Source: an uncultured Prevotellaceae bacterium (GTDB lineage: Bacteria > Bacteroidota > Bacteroidia > Bacteroidales > Bacteroidaceae). From it: a DNA stretch of 64,000 nucleotides. The number at the start of each line of letters is the position of its first letter. The first letter of the stretch is position 1. The notes beneath the pieces were generated by a model. That model saw only the letters and a list, made by a program, of their open reading frames with translations, did not search any database and was not told the origin of the DNA. Position numbers and translations under genes: made by a program. The DNA is taken from positions 1 through 64,000 of the forward strand of contig OMZS01000018.1 of NCBI GenBank assembly GCA_900315565.1, given 5' to 3'. Positions 16,511-24,902 of the stretch are shown piece by piece.

Positions 16511-17192
16511 ATGCGATGGGGATAATTCCCTGCAACTCCCCTCCGTCCCCTCTGTTCCTCTGTGTGAGACTTCCTCTCTGCGTGAGCCCCCTGCGTGCCC
16601 CTTCCATCCCTTCAAAGGGGAAAGGCTACGGGAAAGGCTACGGGTAGGCGCGTCAGCGGGAATGGGCGAGCTTGCTCGGGAATGGGACCGAGGTGGGCTT
16701 TTTACACCCCTAAAAGCAATTCTTTACACCGCCAAAGCATTCCTTTACACCCCCCAAAAACACGTTTGTAAAGATTTTTCCGCGGATTAACTACCTTTAA
16801 GGTTTTTCTCGGCTCACAGAGGGAACAGAGGGAGCAGAGGGAACCCACCCCGAGCATCCGGAGGAGAGGAATTCTCTCACGCAGAGGCGCAGAGGCATTT
16901 AGAGGTTTAAGAGGATATTTTCAGAGCTAAGGAGTCTTTCAGAGGTTAAGGAGTTAAGCGACCGTAGGTCGCTCTCTGTTTTCTCCGTTTCCCTCTTTTG
17001 CGGCCAGAGGCCGCCCCCTCCGTTCCCTCCGTTCCTCTGTGTGAGACTTTCTCTGCGTGCTCATCCTCCCTCCCTTTGGGGAGGGACCGAGGGTGGGCCT
17101 CCTCTGCGCCTCTGCGTGAGATAAGTTACAAATCTGCGTGAGACAAGTTACTGACCCCACCCCCATCCCTTCCCCTACATGGGAGGGGAGAT

Positions 17193-17318
17193 TCGCGCAG
17201 GGCATTTATAGGCAAATTAAACAATTAAACCTTTAAACCTTTAAACCATTTCCCCCCTAAAATTTTGCATTTTTTCTTCTTTGCAATTTACCCGTAATGC
17301 GAAAGACGGGCGGTATGC
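17193..17318 (-). repeat. 126-bp inverted repeat, right arm
   Basis: Reverse-complement partner of 15651-15776. It is followed after 11 bases by copy 2 of the 60-bp dispersed repeat. Confidence 0.85.
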
Positions 17319-17329
17319 ACACTGGATTT

Positions 17330-17391
17330 CACTGTCTGATTGTAAATTGTCTAATTGTCAAAATAAATCTGTTTCTCATTTACCGAAGCGC
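17330..17391 (-). repeat. 60-bp dispersed repeat, copy 2
   Basis: Minus-strand match to 9500-9560. It overlaps the last five codons and TGA stop of the BASS transporter gene. Confidence 0.85.
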
Positions 17392-18341
17392 TTATCTTGC
17401 CTGAGGAAAAGCCCCGCGAGAATGGTGCCGCTGATGCTATGCCATGCGCACGAGATGGCGCAAGGGAGCACCGCCAGCGGTTGGGCAGCGAAGAAGTTTC
17501 CTGCAAGAACAGTGGCCAACCCCGCGTTTTGCATGCCCACTTCAATCGAGATGGTGCGTTTCTTGGCCTTGGTGAAGCCAAACATCCGCCCTGCCACATA
17601 ACCAAGAACGTAGCCTAATGTGTTGTGGCAGAAGACCACGGCGAACGTCCAGAGGAATAACATCAGGCCGCGTGCCACCAAGTCATCGTGAACTGTGGAA
17701 ATCACTCCACCCACGATACATGCCAGACAGATGACGCTCAATCCGGGCATTAACGACTGGATGGTAGGGAAGTGTTCGCTTTTTGAATAGGTATAGTTAA
17801 GGAAACAACCGATACCGACAGGGATGATCGTCACGATGAGGATATTCAGAAACATGCCGATGGCATCAATCTCGATAATCTCGCCGGCAGTAAGCTGCAT
17901 AAGCAGGGGTGTCATAACGGGAGCCAGCAGAGTGGAGGCACACGTCATGCCTACGCTGAAAGCCACGTCGCCGTGACACAGATACGACATAATGTTGCTC
18001 GACACTCCGCCAGGACAACAGCCAACGAGCAGGATTCCCAATGCCAACGCTGGTTCGAGCCTAAAAACATGCACCAGCAGATAGGCCACACACGGCATGA
18101 TGAAGAACTGGGCACACGCACCAATGAGGATATCTAATGGACGGCGGGCCAGGATGCGAAAGTCATTTGTGGAAAGCGTGAGTCCCATCGTAAGCATGAT
18201 GATGCCGAGGATAACCGTTTGCGTGGTGCCGCGAACCCACTCAAACATGACAGGCATAAAGAAAGTGATCACCGCAATGGCGATGATAAACAGCGAGGCG
18301 TTAGCAGCCAGCCAGCGGCTAAGTTGTATGAAATGCTTCAT
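17376..18341 (-). CDS. Bile acid:sodium symporter (BASS) family transporter
   Basis: About 321 residues with ten hydrophobic segments. GILLVGCCPGGVSSNIMSYL and SIEVGMQNAGLATVLAGNFF are the crossover motifs of the two five-helix repeats and mark the BASS/SBF fold, sodium-coupled importers of organic anions. The substrate is not predictable; bacterial members move bile acids, pantoate or keto acids. The start MKHFIQLSRWL at 18341 is preferred to the upstream ATG at 18434, whose extra residues lie inside the terminator of the next operon. The final residues DKRFGK and the stop are supplied by a dispersed repeat. Confidence 0.88.
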   Translation of the reverse strand: MKHFIQLSRWLAANASLFIIAIAVITFFMPVMFEWVRGTTQTVILGIIMLTMGLTLSTNDFRILARRPLDILIGACAQFFIMPCVAYLLVHVFRLEPALALGILLVGCCPGGVSSNIMSYLCHGDVAFSVGMTCASTLLAPVMTPLLMQLTAGEIIEIDAIGMFLNILIVTIIPVGIGCFLNYTYSKSEHFPTIQSLMPGLSVICLACIVGGVISTVHDDLVARGLMLFLWTFAVVFCHNTLGYVLGYVAGRMFGFTKAKKRTISIEVGMQNAGLATVLAGNFFAAQPLAVLPCAISCAWHSISGTILAGLFLRQDKRFGK

Positions 18342-18384
18342 CTTTTGCGATAATTCGCGTAAAAAAAGTAAGGATAAGTGAGCG

Positions 18385-18425
18385 AAAAACAGCCTGGCTG
18401 TCAGGATGGCAGCCAGACTGTTTTT
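18385..18425 (-). terminator. Terminator of the glycogen operon
   Basis: Sixteen-base arms (18385-18400 and 18410-18425) of the form AAAAACAG-CTGGCTG with one mismatch and T runs on both sides, so it can act in both directions. It lies 40 bases past the GH57 stop. Confidence 0.85.
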
Positions 18426-18464
18426 GTTATTCATGGAGTACTCGCGTACCCGAGAAAAAACGCC

Positions 18465-19841
18465 TTATGCCTCTTTCTTGGCGGCGGCCTTCTTGGCAGC
18501 GGGCTTCTTAGCGGGCTTCTTGGCGGGTTTCTTCTCGTCGGTGGGCTCCAACTTCTCCAGACGGGCCTTGAGACGGGTGATTTCCTTGTCCTTCATCTCT
18601 ATCTCGTCGCCCTGGTTCTTGATGGTGGTGAGCAGACCTTCGAGCTCGTCGTTGTCGATGTCGAGCGGATAGAGGGCGTTGACTCGGTTGATGAAGTCGC
18701 CCAGGATGTTCATGTAGTTGGTGAAGGCGTCGAACGGTCCGCTGTAGATGCCACGGTCGAGTCCCACGTTGGAGGGCTTGGTGGTCATGAAGCGGAAGTT
18801 GTTGCTGGCCTGCAGATAGTCCCAGTCCTGATTGATGCGCGGGTCGTTGGCTATGCGCAGACGGTCGGCCACAGAGTAGAGCTTGTTGAAAGCCTCGCGC
18901 TGCATGGGATTGCCGAGCCAGCAGCTGACGTCGCGCTCCTCGTCAACCCACGAGAGCGTGTCGGGCACGTCGAGTGCGCCGACGCTGTTGAGCTTCATGC
19001 AGATTTCGGTGGGCGTAGAGAAGGTAATGCCTTTCGCCTTGGCACAAGCGGGCAGAGCCTTGATGAACTCCAGAATGTTGCTGCTGAGGGGCTGGGCAAT
19101 GCCGAGGGCCGAGAGTTCCATGAAGATGTTGATGACCTGCTCCTCTTCGGGGAAGTTGGCAATGCGGTCGATGTAGTTGTCGGCAAACAGAGGATAGCCG
19201 TCCCACTCGCTGTTGTTGAAGCGGAGCGAGATGTCGTCAGACAGTTCTACGTCGCGGAGCAGCAGCTTCAGGTTGGGGGCAATGTTACAGTTGTACACGT
19301 AGTGCGGGCTCTTCCATCCCAGCACGTGCTTGGCACCCTCGGTGAGCATGCCCTTGAATCCCATGGCAGCTGCCTGTGCGCCGATGTCGTCGCTATAGAT
19401 GAGCGAAGAGTTGCGCAGCACCTTGGGTTTCTGTCCGAAGAACTCCTCAATTCTGGCGGCCTGTTTCTTCACGTCGAGGGCGAAGGTCTCCTCGTTGGCC
19501 AGCGATGAGAGTCCGTGGCTGTAGGGCTCGGCGAGGAACTCCACACAACCGGTCTGGTTGAGTTCCTGCAGTTTCTCCAACACCTGGGGTGCATGATACT
19601 CCAGTTGCTCCATGCCCACGCCAGAGAGCGAGAAGGCCACTTTGAAGAACTTGCCGTTGTCACGAATCATGTCGTGCAGGGCGTTGAGAGCGGGCATGTA
19701 GCTGCGCTCGGCTATGTCGCTGATGCTACGCTCGTTCTCGTAGTCATCGTAATAGTAGTGGTCGGTACCGATGTCGAAGAAGCGGTAGCGTTTCAGATGG
19801 ATAATCTGATGTATTTCGAAATATAAACAAATTGTTTTCAT
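18465..19841 (-). CDS. GH57 alpha-amylase-like protein, nucleophile apparently missing
   Basis: A 458-residue cytoplasmic protein of the GH57 alpha-amylase-like group (MJ1611 type). The N-terminal IHQI is the first conserved region and GCVEFLAEPYSHGLSSL the second. In active relatives the third region reads RNTELIY with the glutamate as nucleophile; here it is RNSSLIY (143-149), so the nucleophile seems to be replaced by serine. The acid/base aspartate is likely kept in PLFADNY (D221). Residues about 436-458 form a lysine/alanine tail (KKPAKKPAKK and on). It is last in an operon with a debranching enzyme and a glycosyltransferase, which points to glycogen metabolism, perhaps as a binding or regulatory partner. 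Its leader is an octamer repeat. Confidence 0.85.
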   Translation of the reverse strand: MKTICLYFEIHQIIHLKRYRFFDIGTDHYYYDDYENERSISDIAERSYMPALNALHDMIRDNGKFFKVAFSLSGVGMEQLEYHAPQVLEKLQELNQTGCVEFLAEPYSHGLSSLANEETFALDVKKQAARIEEFFGQKPKVLRNSSLIYSDDIGAQAAAMGFKGMLTEGAKHVLGWKSPHYVYNCNIAPNLKLLLRDVELSDDISLRFNNSEWDGYPLFADNYIDRIANFPEEEQVINIFMELSALGIAQPLSSNILEFIKALPACAKAKGITFSTPTEICMKLNSVGALDVPDTLSWVDEERDVSCWLGNPMQREAFNKLYSVADRLRIANDPRINQDWDYLQASNNFRFMTTKPSNVGLDRGIYSGPFDAFTNYMNILGDFINRVNALYPLDIDNDELEGLLTTIKNQGDEIEMKDKEITRLKARLEKLEPTDEKKPAKKPAKKPAAKKAAAKKEA

Positions 19842-19843
19842 AC

Positions 19844-19883
19844 TCTGATTTTACTATTTAACAATTTCACTATTTTACTATTT
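19844..19883 (-). repeat. Octamer array before the GH57 start
   Basis: Read on the minus strand: aaatagta, aaatagtg, aaattgtt, aaatagta, aaatcaga, then gt and the ATG. The last octamer ends exactly two bases before the start codon, as at 5420 and 9648. Between here and the GT gene lies another run of related sequence (19905-19945). Confidence 0.9.
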
Positions 19884-19946
19884 GTATGTGTGAGAGAATG
19901 TTGATTGTCCAATTGTGAAATAGTCCAATTGTACAATTGTCCAATC

Positions 19947-21218
19947 TTATTGCTCCCATCCAAGAGTGCGGAGATAGAGTGTGCGAATCCAGGTGCCGAC
20001 TTTCTCCCAGGTAATCTGATCCACCTCGCGTTTGCCCTCGTCTTGCAGATAGTGGAAGAGCGAGTCGTTGTGGCAGATGCTGTAGATGGCATCGGCCAGC
20101 GCGTGAATGTCCCAATAATCTACCTTGATGCAGTTTTCCAGAATCTCGGCGCATCCCGACTGCTTGGAGATAATCGAGGGTGTGCCGCATTGCATGGCCT
20201 CCAAGGGCGAAATGCCGAACGGTTCGCTCACCGAGGGCATGACGTACACGTCGCTGTCCTTCAGGCACTCGTACACCTGCTTGCCGCGCATGAATCCGGG
20301 GAAGTGGAAACGGTCGGCAATGCCGCGCTCAGCAGCCAGCGAAATCATGGCTTCCATCATGTCGCCCGAACCGGCCATGCAGAAACGCACGTTGCGGGTG
20401 CGATGGAGCACCATGGTGGCTGCCTCGACAAAGTATTCGGGACCTTTCTGCATGGTGATGCGCCCGAGGAACGTCACCACCTTCTCCTTGTTGGTGTGGT
20501 CAGGGCGAGGAATGTCCTGCAACTCCTGCTTCAGCGGATAAACGGCGTTGTGAACCGTGAAGCACTTGCGGGGGTCCTGATGGTAGTGGTTGATGACGGT
20601 CTGGCGCGTCAGTTCTGATACGCACATGATGCAGTCGGCATTGTCCATACCGTCTTTCTCGATGCTATATACCGTGGGGTTCACCTTGCCGCGCGAGCGG
20701 TCGAAGTCGGTGGCATGCACATGAATGCAGAGCGGTTTTCCGCTGACGTTCTTGGCATGGATTCCGGCGGGATAGGTCAGCCAGTCGTGAGCATGAATAA
20801 TGTCGAACTCCTCGGTGCGGGCCACTACGCCTGCAATGACCGAGTAGTTGTTGATTTCTTCGTGCAGGTTCGACGGATAGCCGCCGGCAAACTCCATGGC
20901 GCCAAGGTCGTTGACGTTCATGTAGTTGAAGTCGGCGTAGATATGGTCGCGCAACTTGAAATAGTAGTCGGGGTCCATGATGTTGCCCACGCGGTTCTTG
21001 ACATAGTCGTAGTCAACGTCGCGCCAGGCTATGGGCACGGCGTTCATGGCCACAATGCGGCAGGCATCCTTGCTCTCGTCGCCAAACGGATGAGGCAGAC
21101 AGAGCACGGTATCGATGTCGCCCTGGGCTTTCAGGCCTTCAGAAATGCCGTAGTTGGCGGTGGCCAGTCCACCAAACACATGAGGAGGATACTCCCATCC
21201 AAACATTAAAACTTTCAT
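19947..21218 (-). CDS. Glycosyltransferase, glycogen synthase-like (GT4/GT5 type)
   Basis: A 423-residue GT-B enzyme. The N-terminal domain starts KVLMFGWEYPPHVFGGLA, where GG is the nucleotide-sugar loop, and has IIHAHDWLTYPAG. The C-terminal domain carries FLGRITMQKGPEYFVEA (phosphate binding) and SVSEPFGISPLEAMQCGTP, the E-x7-E motif. In Bacteroidales this gene sits between a debranching enzyme and a GH57 gene and is taken as the glycogen synthase. A strong AGGAGGA Shine-Dalgarno lies nine bases before the ATG in an 18-base gap after the debranching gene, so it is translated from the same mRNA. Confidence 0.88.
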   Translation of the reverse strand: MKVLMFGWEYPPHVFGGLATANYGISEGLKAQGDIDTVLCLPHPFGDESKDACRIVAMNAVPIAWRDVDYDYVKNRVGNIMDPDYYFKLRDHIYADFNYMNVNDLGAMEFAGGYPSNLHEEINNYSVIAGVVARTEEFDIIHAHDWLTYPAGIHAKNVSGKPLCIHVHATDFDRSRGKVNPTVYSIEKDGMDNADCIMCVSELTRQTVINHYHQDPRKCFTVHNAVYPLKQELQDIPRPDHTNKEKVVTFLGRITMQKGPEYFVEAATMVLHRTRNVRFCMAGSGDMMEAMISLAAERGIADRFHFPGFMRGKQVYECLKDSDVYVMPSVSEPFGISPLEAMQCGTPSIISKQSGCAEILENCIKVDYWDIHALADAIYSICHNDSLFHYLQDEGKREVDQITWEKVGTWIRTLYLRTLGWEQ

Positions 21219-21236
21219 TGTCGTTTCCTCCTATTT

Positions 21237-23186
21237 TTATTTTTGGTAAGTATATGACTCCAGCAGCTTGAGCGTGCGCAGAATTTCGGCCACATTCATG
21301 GCAAACGACATGGCGCCGCGTCCGAGGAACGGCGGGTTGCCGTCGAACAGCTCGGAAATGGTGCCCAAGCAGTGGTACTTCATTTCGTCCTCGTATCCCA
21401 CTACCTGACGCTCGATGAAGCTCAGGCGTGTTCGCTTGTAGAGTTTCAGACAGGCTTCCATGTAGAAACCGCCGAGCCACGGCCAGGCCGTGCCCTGGTG
21501 GTAGGCATAGTCGCGCTGGGTCTGTGGGCCAACATACATGGGGTTGTAGCCACCGCTCTTCGGCGAGAGCGAGCGCAGTCCCTTGGGGGTGAGCAGCTCG
21601 CGCGTGCAGACATCGAGCACGCTCTTCTTCTGCTCTTGTGCCAGCGGCGAATAGTCGAGTGCCACGGCGAATATCATGTTCGGACGCACGCTCCAGTCCA
21701 TCATCGGCCCATCGACATAGTCGAACAGATAGCCGTAGTCGTTGAGGAATGTCTTTACGAACGACTCCTTGGCCAGTGCGGCGCGCTCTTCCAGTTCCTG
21801 AGCATTCTCGGGGTCGTTGTTCTCAACAGCCAGCGAAGCGCAGAACTTCAGCGCGTTGTACCACAGGGCGTTGAACTCAACAATGAATCCGGTGCGCGGA
21901 ACCACGGGGCGGCCATTGGCTGTAGAGTTCATCCATGTCACGGCGCGGTCGCGGCCCTCGGTGTGCAGCAGTCCGTTTTCCTCCAATGTCAGGTTAGGAT
22001 GGCGGCCTTCTACAATGTAGTGCATAATGTCGTTGGCCAGCTGCCCATACTTTTTGTAACCTTTGTCGCGGCCCACCTGCTTGGTGTACTGCTGAATGGC
22101 CCAGATGGCCCAGAGCAGCACGTCGGGCTGTTCTATCTCGTAAATCTTCACCGACAGCGGTTTCTCTTCCATGAACTCGCGCAGGCCGCGCTCGGCGGTC
22201 TTCATCACCAGTTCGAAATAGTCCACCTCACCAATGGAAAGGGTCAGTCCGGGCAGCGCAATGAAGGTGTCGCGGGCACGGCACTTGAACCAAGGATAGC
22301 CGGCCAGCAGATAGCGGTCGTCGTTCTCCTCGCGGTTGTGGAACTGATGGGCGGCGTTCACCAGACAGTGGTAGAAATTGTCGCGCGGCGCACGGTCGGC
22401 CATTTCCTTCTCGAACAATGCTTTCAGGCCACGCGTCTTGATAGCCGACGTAGAGGCCGAGAACACAATGCTCTCACCCTTCTTGATAGACATCTCGAAA
22501 TAACCGGGCACGTAGAGGTCCTCGTTCGAGGCATAGCCACGCTCCTGCTCCTTGGGATACTCCACACCCCGATACCAGTCGGGCTGGAAAATAAACTCGT
22601 TCTTCTTCGAGAACTGCATGTAAAGGTCGGGATAGCCGGCGTACATGCACGTGCGGATGCCGTTGTCCACCTCGTGATACTCACGGCTGGCCGTAGAGTT
22701 CTCGTGCGTAAACTGGCGCACGCTGCGGAAAGCCAGATAGGGGCGGAAGCGCAGCGTAGTGGCCGAGTGGGCATCCTCGAGCGTGTAGCGAATCAAGAGG
22801 CGGTCCTCATAGTGCTGAAAGAGCACTTCTTTCTTCAGGATAACGCCTCCCACCCGATAGATGGTTGTAGGAACAATGCCACAGTCAAACTCTCGAATGT
22901 ACTTGTGGCCTTTAGGACTGTAGTTGTTGCCCTGATACTTGTGGAGTCCCAGGTTGAACTCCGCCCCGTGCTGCATCACCGTCACGTCCATCGACGAAAG
23001 AAGCACATGGTTCTCGTCGTCGAGATTGGGCACCGGAACCACCAGCAAGCCATGATACTTGCGGGTGTTGCAGTCAACGATGGTCGAGCTGGAGTAAGCT
23101 CCCGAGCGGTTGGTGCGAAGCACCTCGCGTGGCAGCGACTCCTGCAGGTTGGTCATCAGAGCTTTTTCTAATCGTAAATAGCTCAT
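21237..23186 (-). CDS. Glycogen debranching enzyme (amylo-alpha-1,6-glucosidase)
   Basis: A 649-residue two-domain protein. The N-terminal beta domain (about 15-220) has TNRSGAYSSSTIVDCNTRKYHGLLV, a hallmark of bacterial GDE-type proteins. The C-terminal (alpha/alpha)6 barrel (about 270-640) shows YPWFKCRARDTFIALPG, with candidate catalytic acid in the RDTF region, and PKSGGYNPMYVGPQTQRDYAYHQGTAWPWLGG. It removes alpha-1,6 branches of glycogen in the cytoplasm. First gene of a three-gene operon read from the promoter at 23281-23312. Confidence 0.92.
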   Translation of the reverse strand: MSYLRLEKALMTNLQESLPREVLRTNRSGAYSSSTIVDCNTRKYHGLLVVPVPNLDDENHVLLSSMDVTVMQHGAEFNLGLHKYQGNNYSPKGHKYIREFDCGIVPTTIYRVGGVILKKEVLFQHYEDRLLIRYTLEDAHSATTLRFRPYLAFRSVRQFTHENSTASREYHEVDNGIRTCMYAGYPDLYMQFSKKNEFIFQPDWYRGVEYPKEQERGYASNEDLYVPGYFEMSIKKGESIVFSASTSAIKTRGLKALFEKEMADRAPRDNFYHCLVNAAHQFHNREENDDRYLLAGYPWFKCRARDTFIALPGLTLSIGEVDYFELVMKTAERGLREFMEEKPLSVKIYEIEQPDVLLWAIWAIQQYTKQVGRDKGYKKYGQLANDIMHYIVEGRHPNLTLEENGLLHTEGRDRAVTWMNSTANGRPVVPRTGFIVEFNALWYNALKFCASLAVENNDPENAQELEERAALAKESFVKTFLNDYGYLFDYVDGPMMDWSVRPNMIFAVALDYSPLAQEQKKSVLDVCTRELLTPKGLRSLSPKSGGYNPMYVGPQTQRDYAYHQGTAWPWLGGFYMEACLKLYKRTRLSFIERQVVGYEDEMKYHCLGTISELFDGNPPFLGRGAMSFAMNVAEILRTLKLLESYTYQK

Positions 23187-23280
23187 AGTTACTCTATTAA
23201 GGTTTTAAAAATGTTTTAGAATGTTGTTTCGTTTTTAGTTGCCGTTTGCGTTTTTCGTTGCCGTTGGCTTTAAGGCTCTG

Positions 23281-23312
23281 TAAAAGTAATAAAAATTCGC
23301 GTCACGGCCAAA
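23281..23312 (-). promoter_or_regulatory. Promoter of the glycogen operon
   Basis: Minus strand: TTTG (23312-23309), 20 bases, TACTTTTA (23288-23281). Spacing is exact and only the last base of the -7 box deviates. The leader would be about 88 bases. Confidence 0.65.
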
Positions 23313-23334
23313 AATAATAACATGTTTTAGCAAT

Positions 23335-23952
23335 TTAGAAGCTAAACCGGCGTCCGTTCCACTTCATGGTGTGCTTTTTCACTTTGCCAGTGTCGCTCCA
23401 CGTCCACGTCACTACGAGGTCCTTGCCCGTTCGGGGCAACGTGAACGAAGTCGAAGCACCCATCTCCGTCGGATAAGCTTCTTCTATGCCCACATCGGAG
23501 GTCGGAGTCATCGTCTTCGTGGCATTGTTGTAGCGGTAGAAAGTGATACCATCGTATTGGCCGGCACTGTACTTGCCATTGGTGTACAGCGCCACGTTAT
23601 AGGCAAAGAGCTTGTGCTTTCCGTCAGCCTCATTCCAGTAGCACATCTCCCATATCAGCAGGTGCTCACCGTCATGGATTTCGTAGAGCACGTAGCCGTT
23701 CTTCTCATCTACGGTGAGCTTGCCTTGCTCCGGTGCAAGCCCCTTGCGGTGCCGAATCCAGGCTTGCTTTATGGCATTGGTCGATTCGTCGAAGCAGCCA
23801 TCGTCGTCGATAACGGCATCGGAGAGGTATGCCCACGCAAAGTCGCTGATGGTGGGCCGTGCGCCCTTGTAATTCACACGGATAGCATCATTCTGTGCCA
23901 CCAGTGCCAGCGTGCAACAGGCCATGACGACTGCAAAAAATATTCTTTTCAT
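23335..23952 (-). CDS. Secreted protein of unknown function, paralogue of 30946-32076
   Basis: A 205-residue exported protein (signal peptide 1-19, ending LALVAQ). I do not recognise a named domain. It shares an ordered set of motifs with the larger protein at 30946-32076: VDEKNGYV, a W near a HKLFA block, FYRYNNATKTMTPTSDV, LPRTGKDL and a final KWNGRRFSF, matched there by VDRKNGYV, GHRLFA, FYDYDPKTQVMTPEKDM, LPRKGTDM and KWDGMNFHF. Both probably fold into the same beta domain acting in the periplasm. A CAAATATA box at 23987-23994 (TATATTTG on the minus strand) marks a likely promoter. Confidence 0.75.
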   Translation of the reverse strand: MKRIFFAVVMACCTLALVAQNDAIRVNYKGARPTISDFAWAYLSDAVIDDDGCFDESTNAIKQAWIRHRKGLAPEQGKLTVDEKNGYVLYEIHDGEHLLIWEMCYWNEADGKHKLFAYNVALYTNGKYSAGQYDGITFYRYNNATKTMTPTSDVGIEEAYPTEMGASTSFTLPRTGKDLVVTWTWSDTGKVKKHTMKWNGRRFSF

Positions 23953-24332
23953 ATTGATGTGGATTTAAGTGAAACAAATGTGTTTGCAAATATACAAAAT
24001 TTTTCATTACAAAAGTGTTTTCTTTTCCTTTTTTCGCAGAAGAATTGAAAAATCAAACACACCGTTTCCTGCTGATGAGTACATTCGGCGAAAAAGGGGT
24101 TTCTTAGAAAACAGAGAAAAACCAGAAAAACAGAGAAAAACACTCACGATTCTTTGACACTAATGGTACTGATCCAACAGATGCAACTGATGCTCCCAAA
24201 GAGCAAGGTGACAAGCACTGTTGCGGCATGAATGGGAATGTACTCGGAGATAATTTTCACACAGAGGAACAGAGGAAACAGAGATTTATTAACTACACTC
24301 TTTTCTCTCTGTTTCCCTCTGTTCGCCCAAGT

Positions 24333-24428
24333 GTTCGGCGGATTTGTAATCCGCCGCATATTGTACTTTCTCTTTTCGGATTGCAAATCCTTATACTCTC
24401 TGTGCGGCGGATTGCAAATCCGCCGAAC
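24333..24428. repeat. Composite palindromic element R1
   Basis: About 96 bp. Each end is itself a hairpin of the form GGCGGATT-AATCCGCC, the two ends are inverted copies (GTTCGGCGG against CCGCCGAAC), and the centre reads TCTTTTCGGATTGCAAATCC. Element R2 has the same plan. Confidence 0.85.
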
Positions 24429-24546
24429 ACCCGGCACAACGGGGGAAAATATTTCTGTTTATTTCGTTGTTTCTGTTGCTTCTGTAATCTATGATAAATG
24501 TTGTTTCTGTTCACCCGGGTGTAGGTGGATTATAATTCGCCCATGC

Positions 24547-24646
24547 GTTCGGCGGATTTCCGAATCCGCCGCATGCTCTATACACGCTCTTTTCGGATTG
24601 CAAATCCTGATACTCATTATGCGGCGGATTAGGAATTCCGCCGAAC
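24547..24646. repeat. Composite palindromic element R2
   Basis: About 100 bp, same architecture and same central sequence as R1. After R1, R2 and two half copies the flank is similar each time (GAACAACC, then GCGCAACGGGGG or a close variant). Confidence 0.85.
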
Positions 24647-24902
24647 AACCAGCGCAATGGGGGCTGATTCGGAAATCCGCTGAACACCCTGCGCAACGGG
24701 GGATTCGGATGTATTGTTGAACGATAGTGAAAAAATCCGCCGAACAACCGAGACAACAGGGATGAACACTGACACAGCATTGCAGGGAAACAGTGCCCAT
24801 CTGCATTTCTGAAAGAAATCAGTAACACCAGTCAAATCAGTACTATCAGTGTCTGAAACAATCTGAAAAAAAGAGGGTGAATCGCGTGAACGGGGGCTGA
24901 GC

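Larger units (their letters stand above)
15648..17375. other. Gene-free repeat island, 1.7 kb, between convergent genes
   Basis: No credible gene. Ordered content: inverted-repeat arm U (15651-15776), MITE-like element V1 (15799-15906), an AT-rich hairpin of cctttaaa runs (16022-16067 against 16152-16189), a partial U (16152-16213), an AGTCAAC array on the minus strand (16229-16385), element V2 (16403-16510), CAGAGG-rich DNA (16800-17110) and arm U inverted (17193-17318), then the 60-bp dispersed repeat. U and V occur in the same order twice, which suggests a segmental duplication later interrupted. Confidence 0.85.
23953..24902. other. Intergenic repeat cluster with GGCGGATT palindromes
   Basis: 950 bp with no convincing gene. 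It contains two composite palindromic elements (24333-24428, 24547-24646), two further half elements (about 24665 and 24734) and CAGAGG-rich sequence near 24255. A minus-strand frame ending at 24144 reads IHAATVLVTLLFGSISCICW, membrane-like, which might be a gene remnant, but it is joined to repeat-derived sequence. Confidence 0.7.

Noticed and set aside
21372-23171. 599-codon open frame on the plus strand
   Set aside because: It is exactly antisense to the debranching enzyme, which has full domain conservation. High GC at third positions keeps the opposite frame open. The same applies to 18378-19508, 36479-37813 and 43568-44896.
24144-24437. Minus-strand 97-codon frame
   Set aside because: Its first two thirds translate the palindromic element R1. 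The last 35 residues look membrane-like and might be a remnant, but there is no start of their own.
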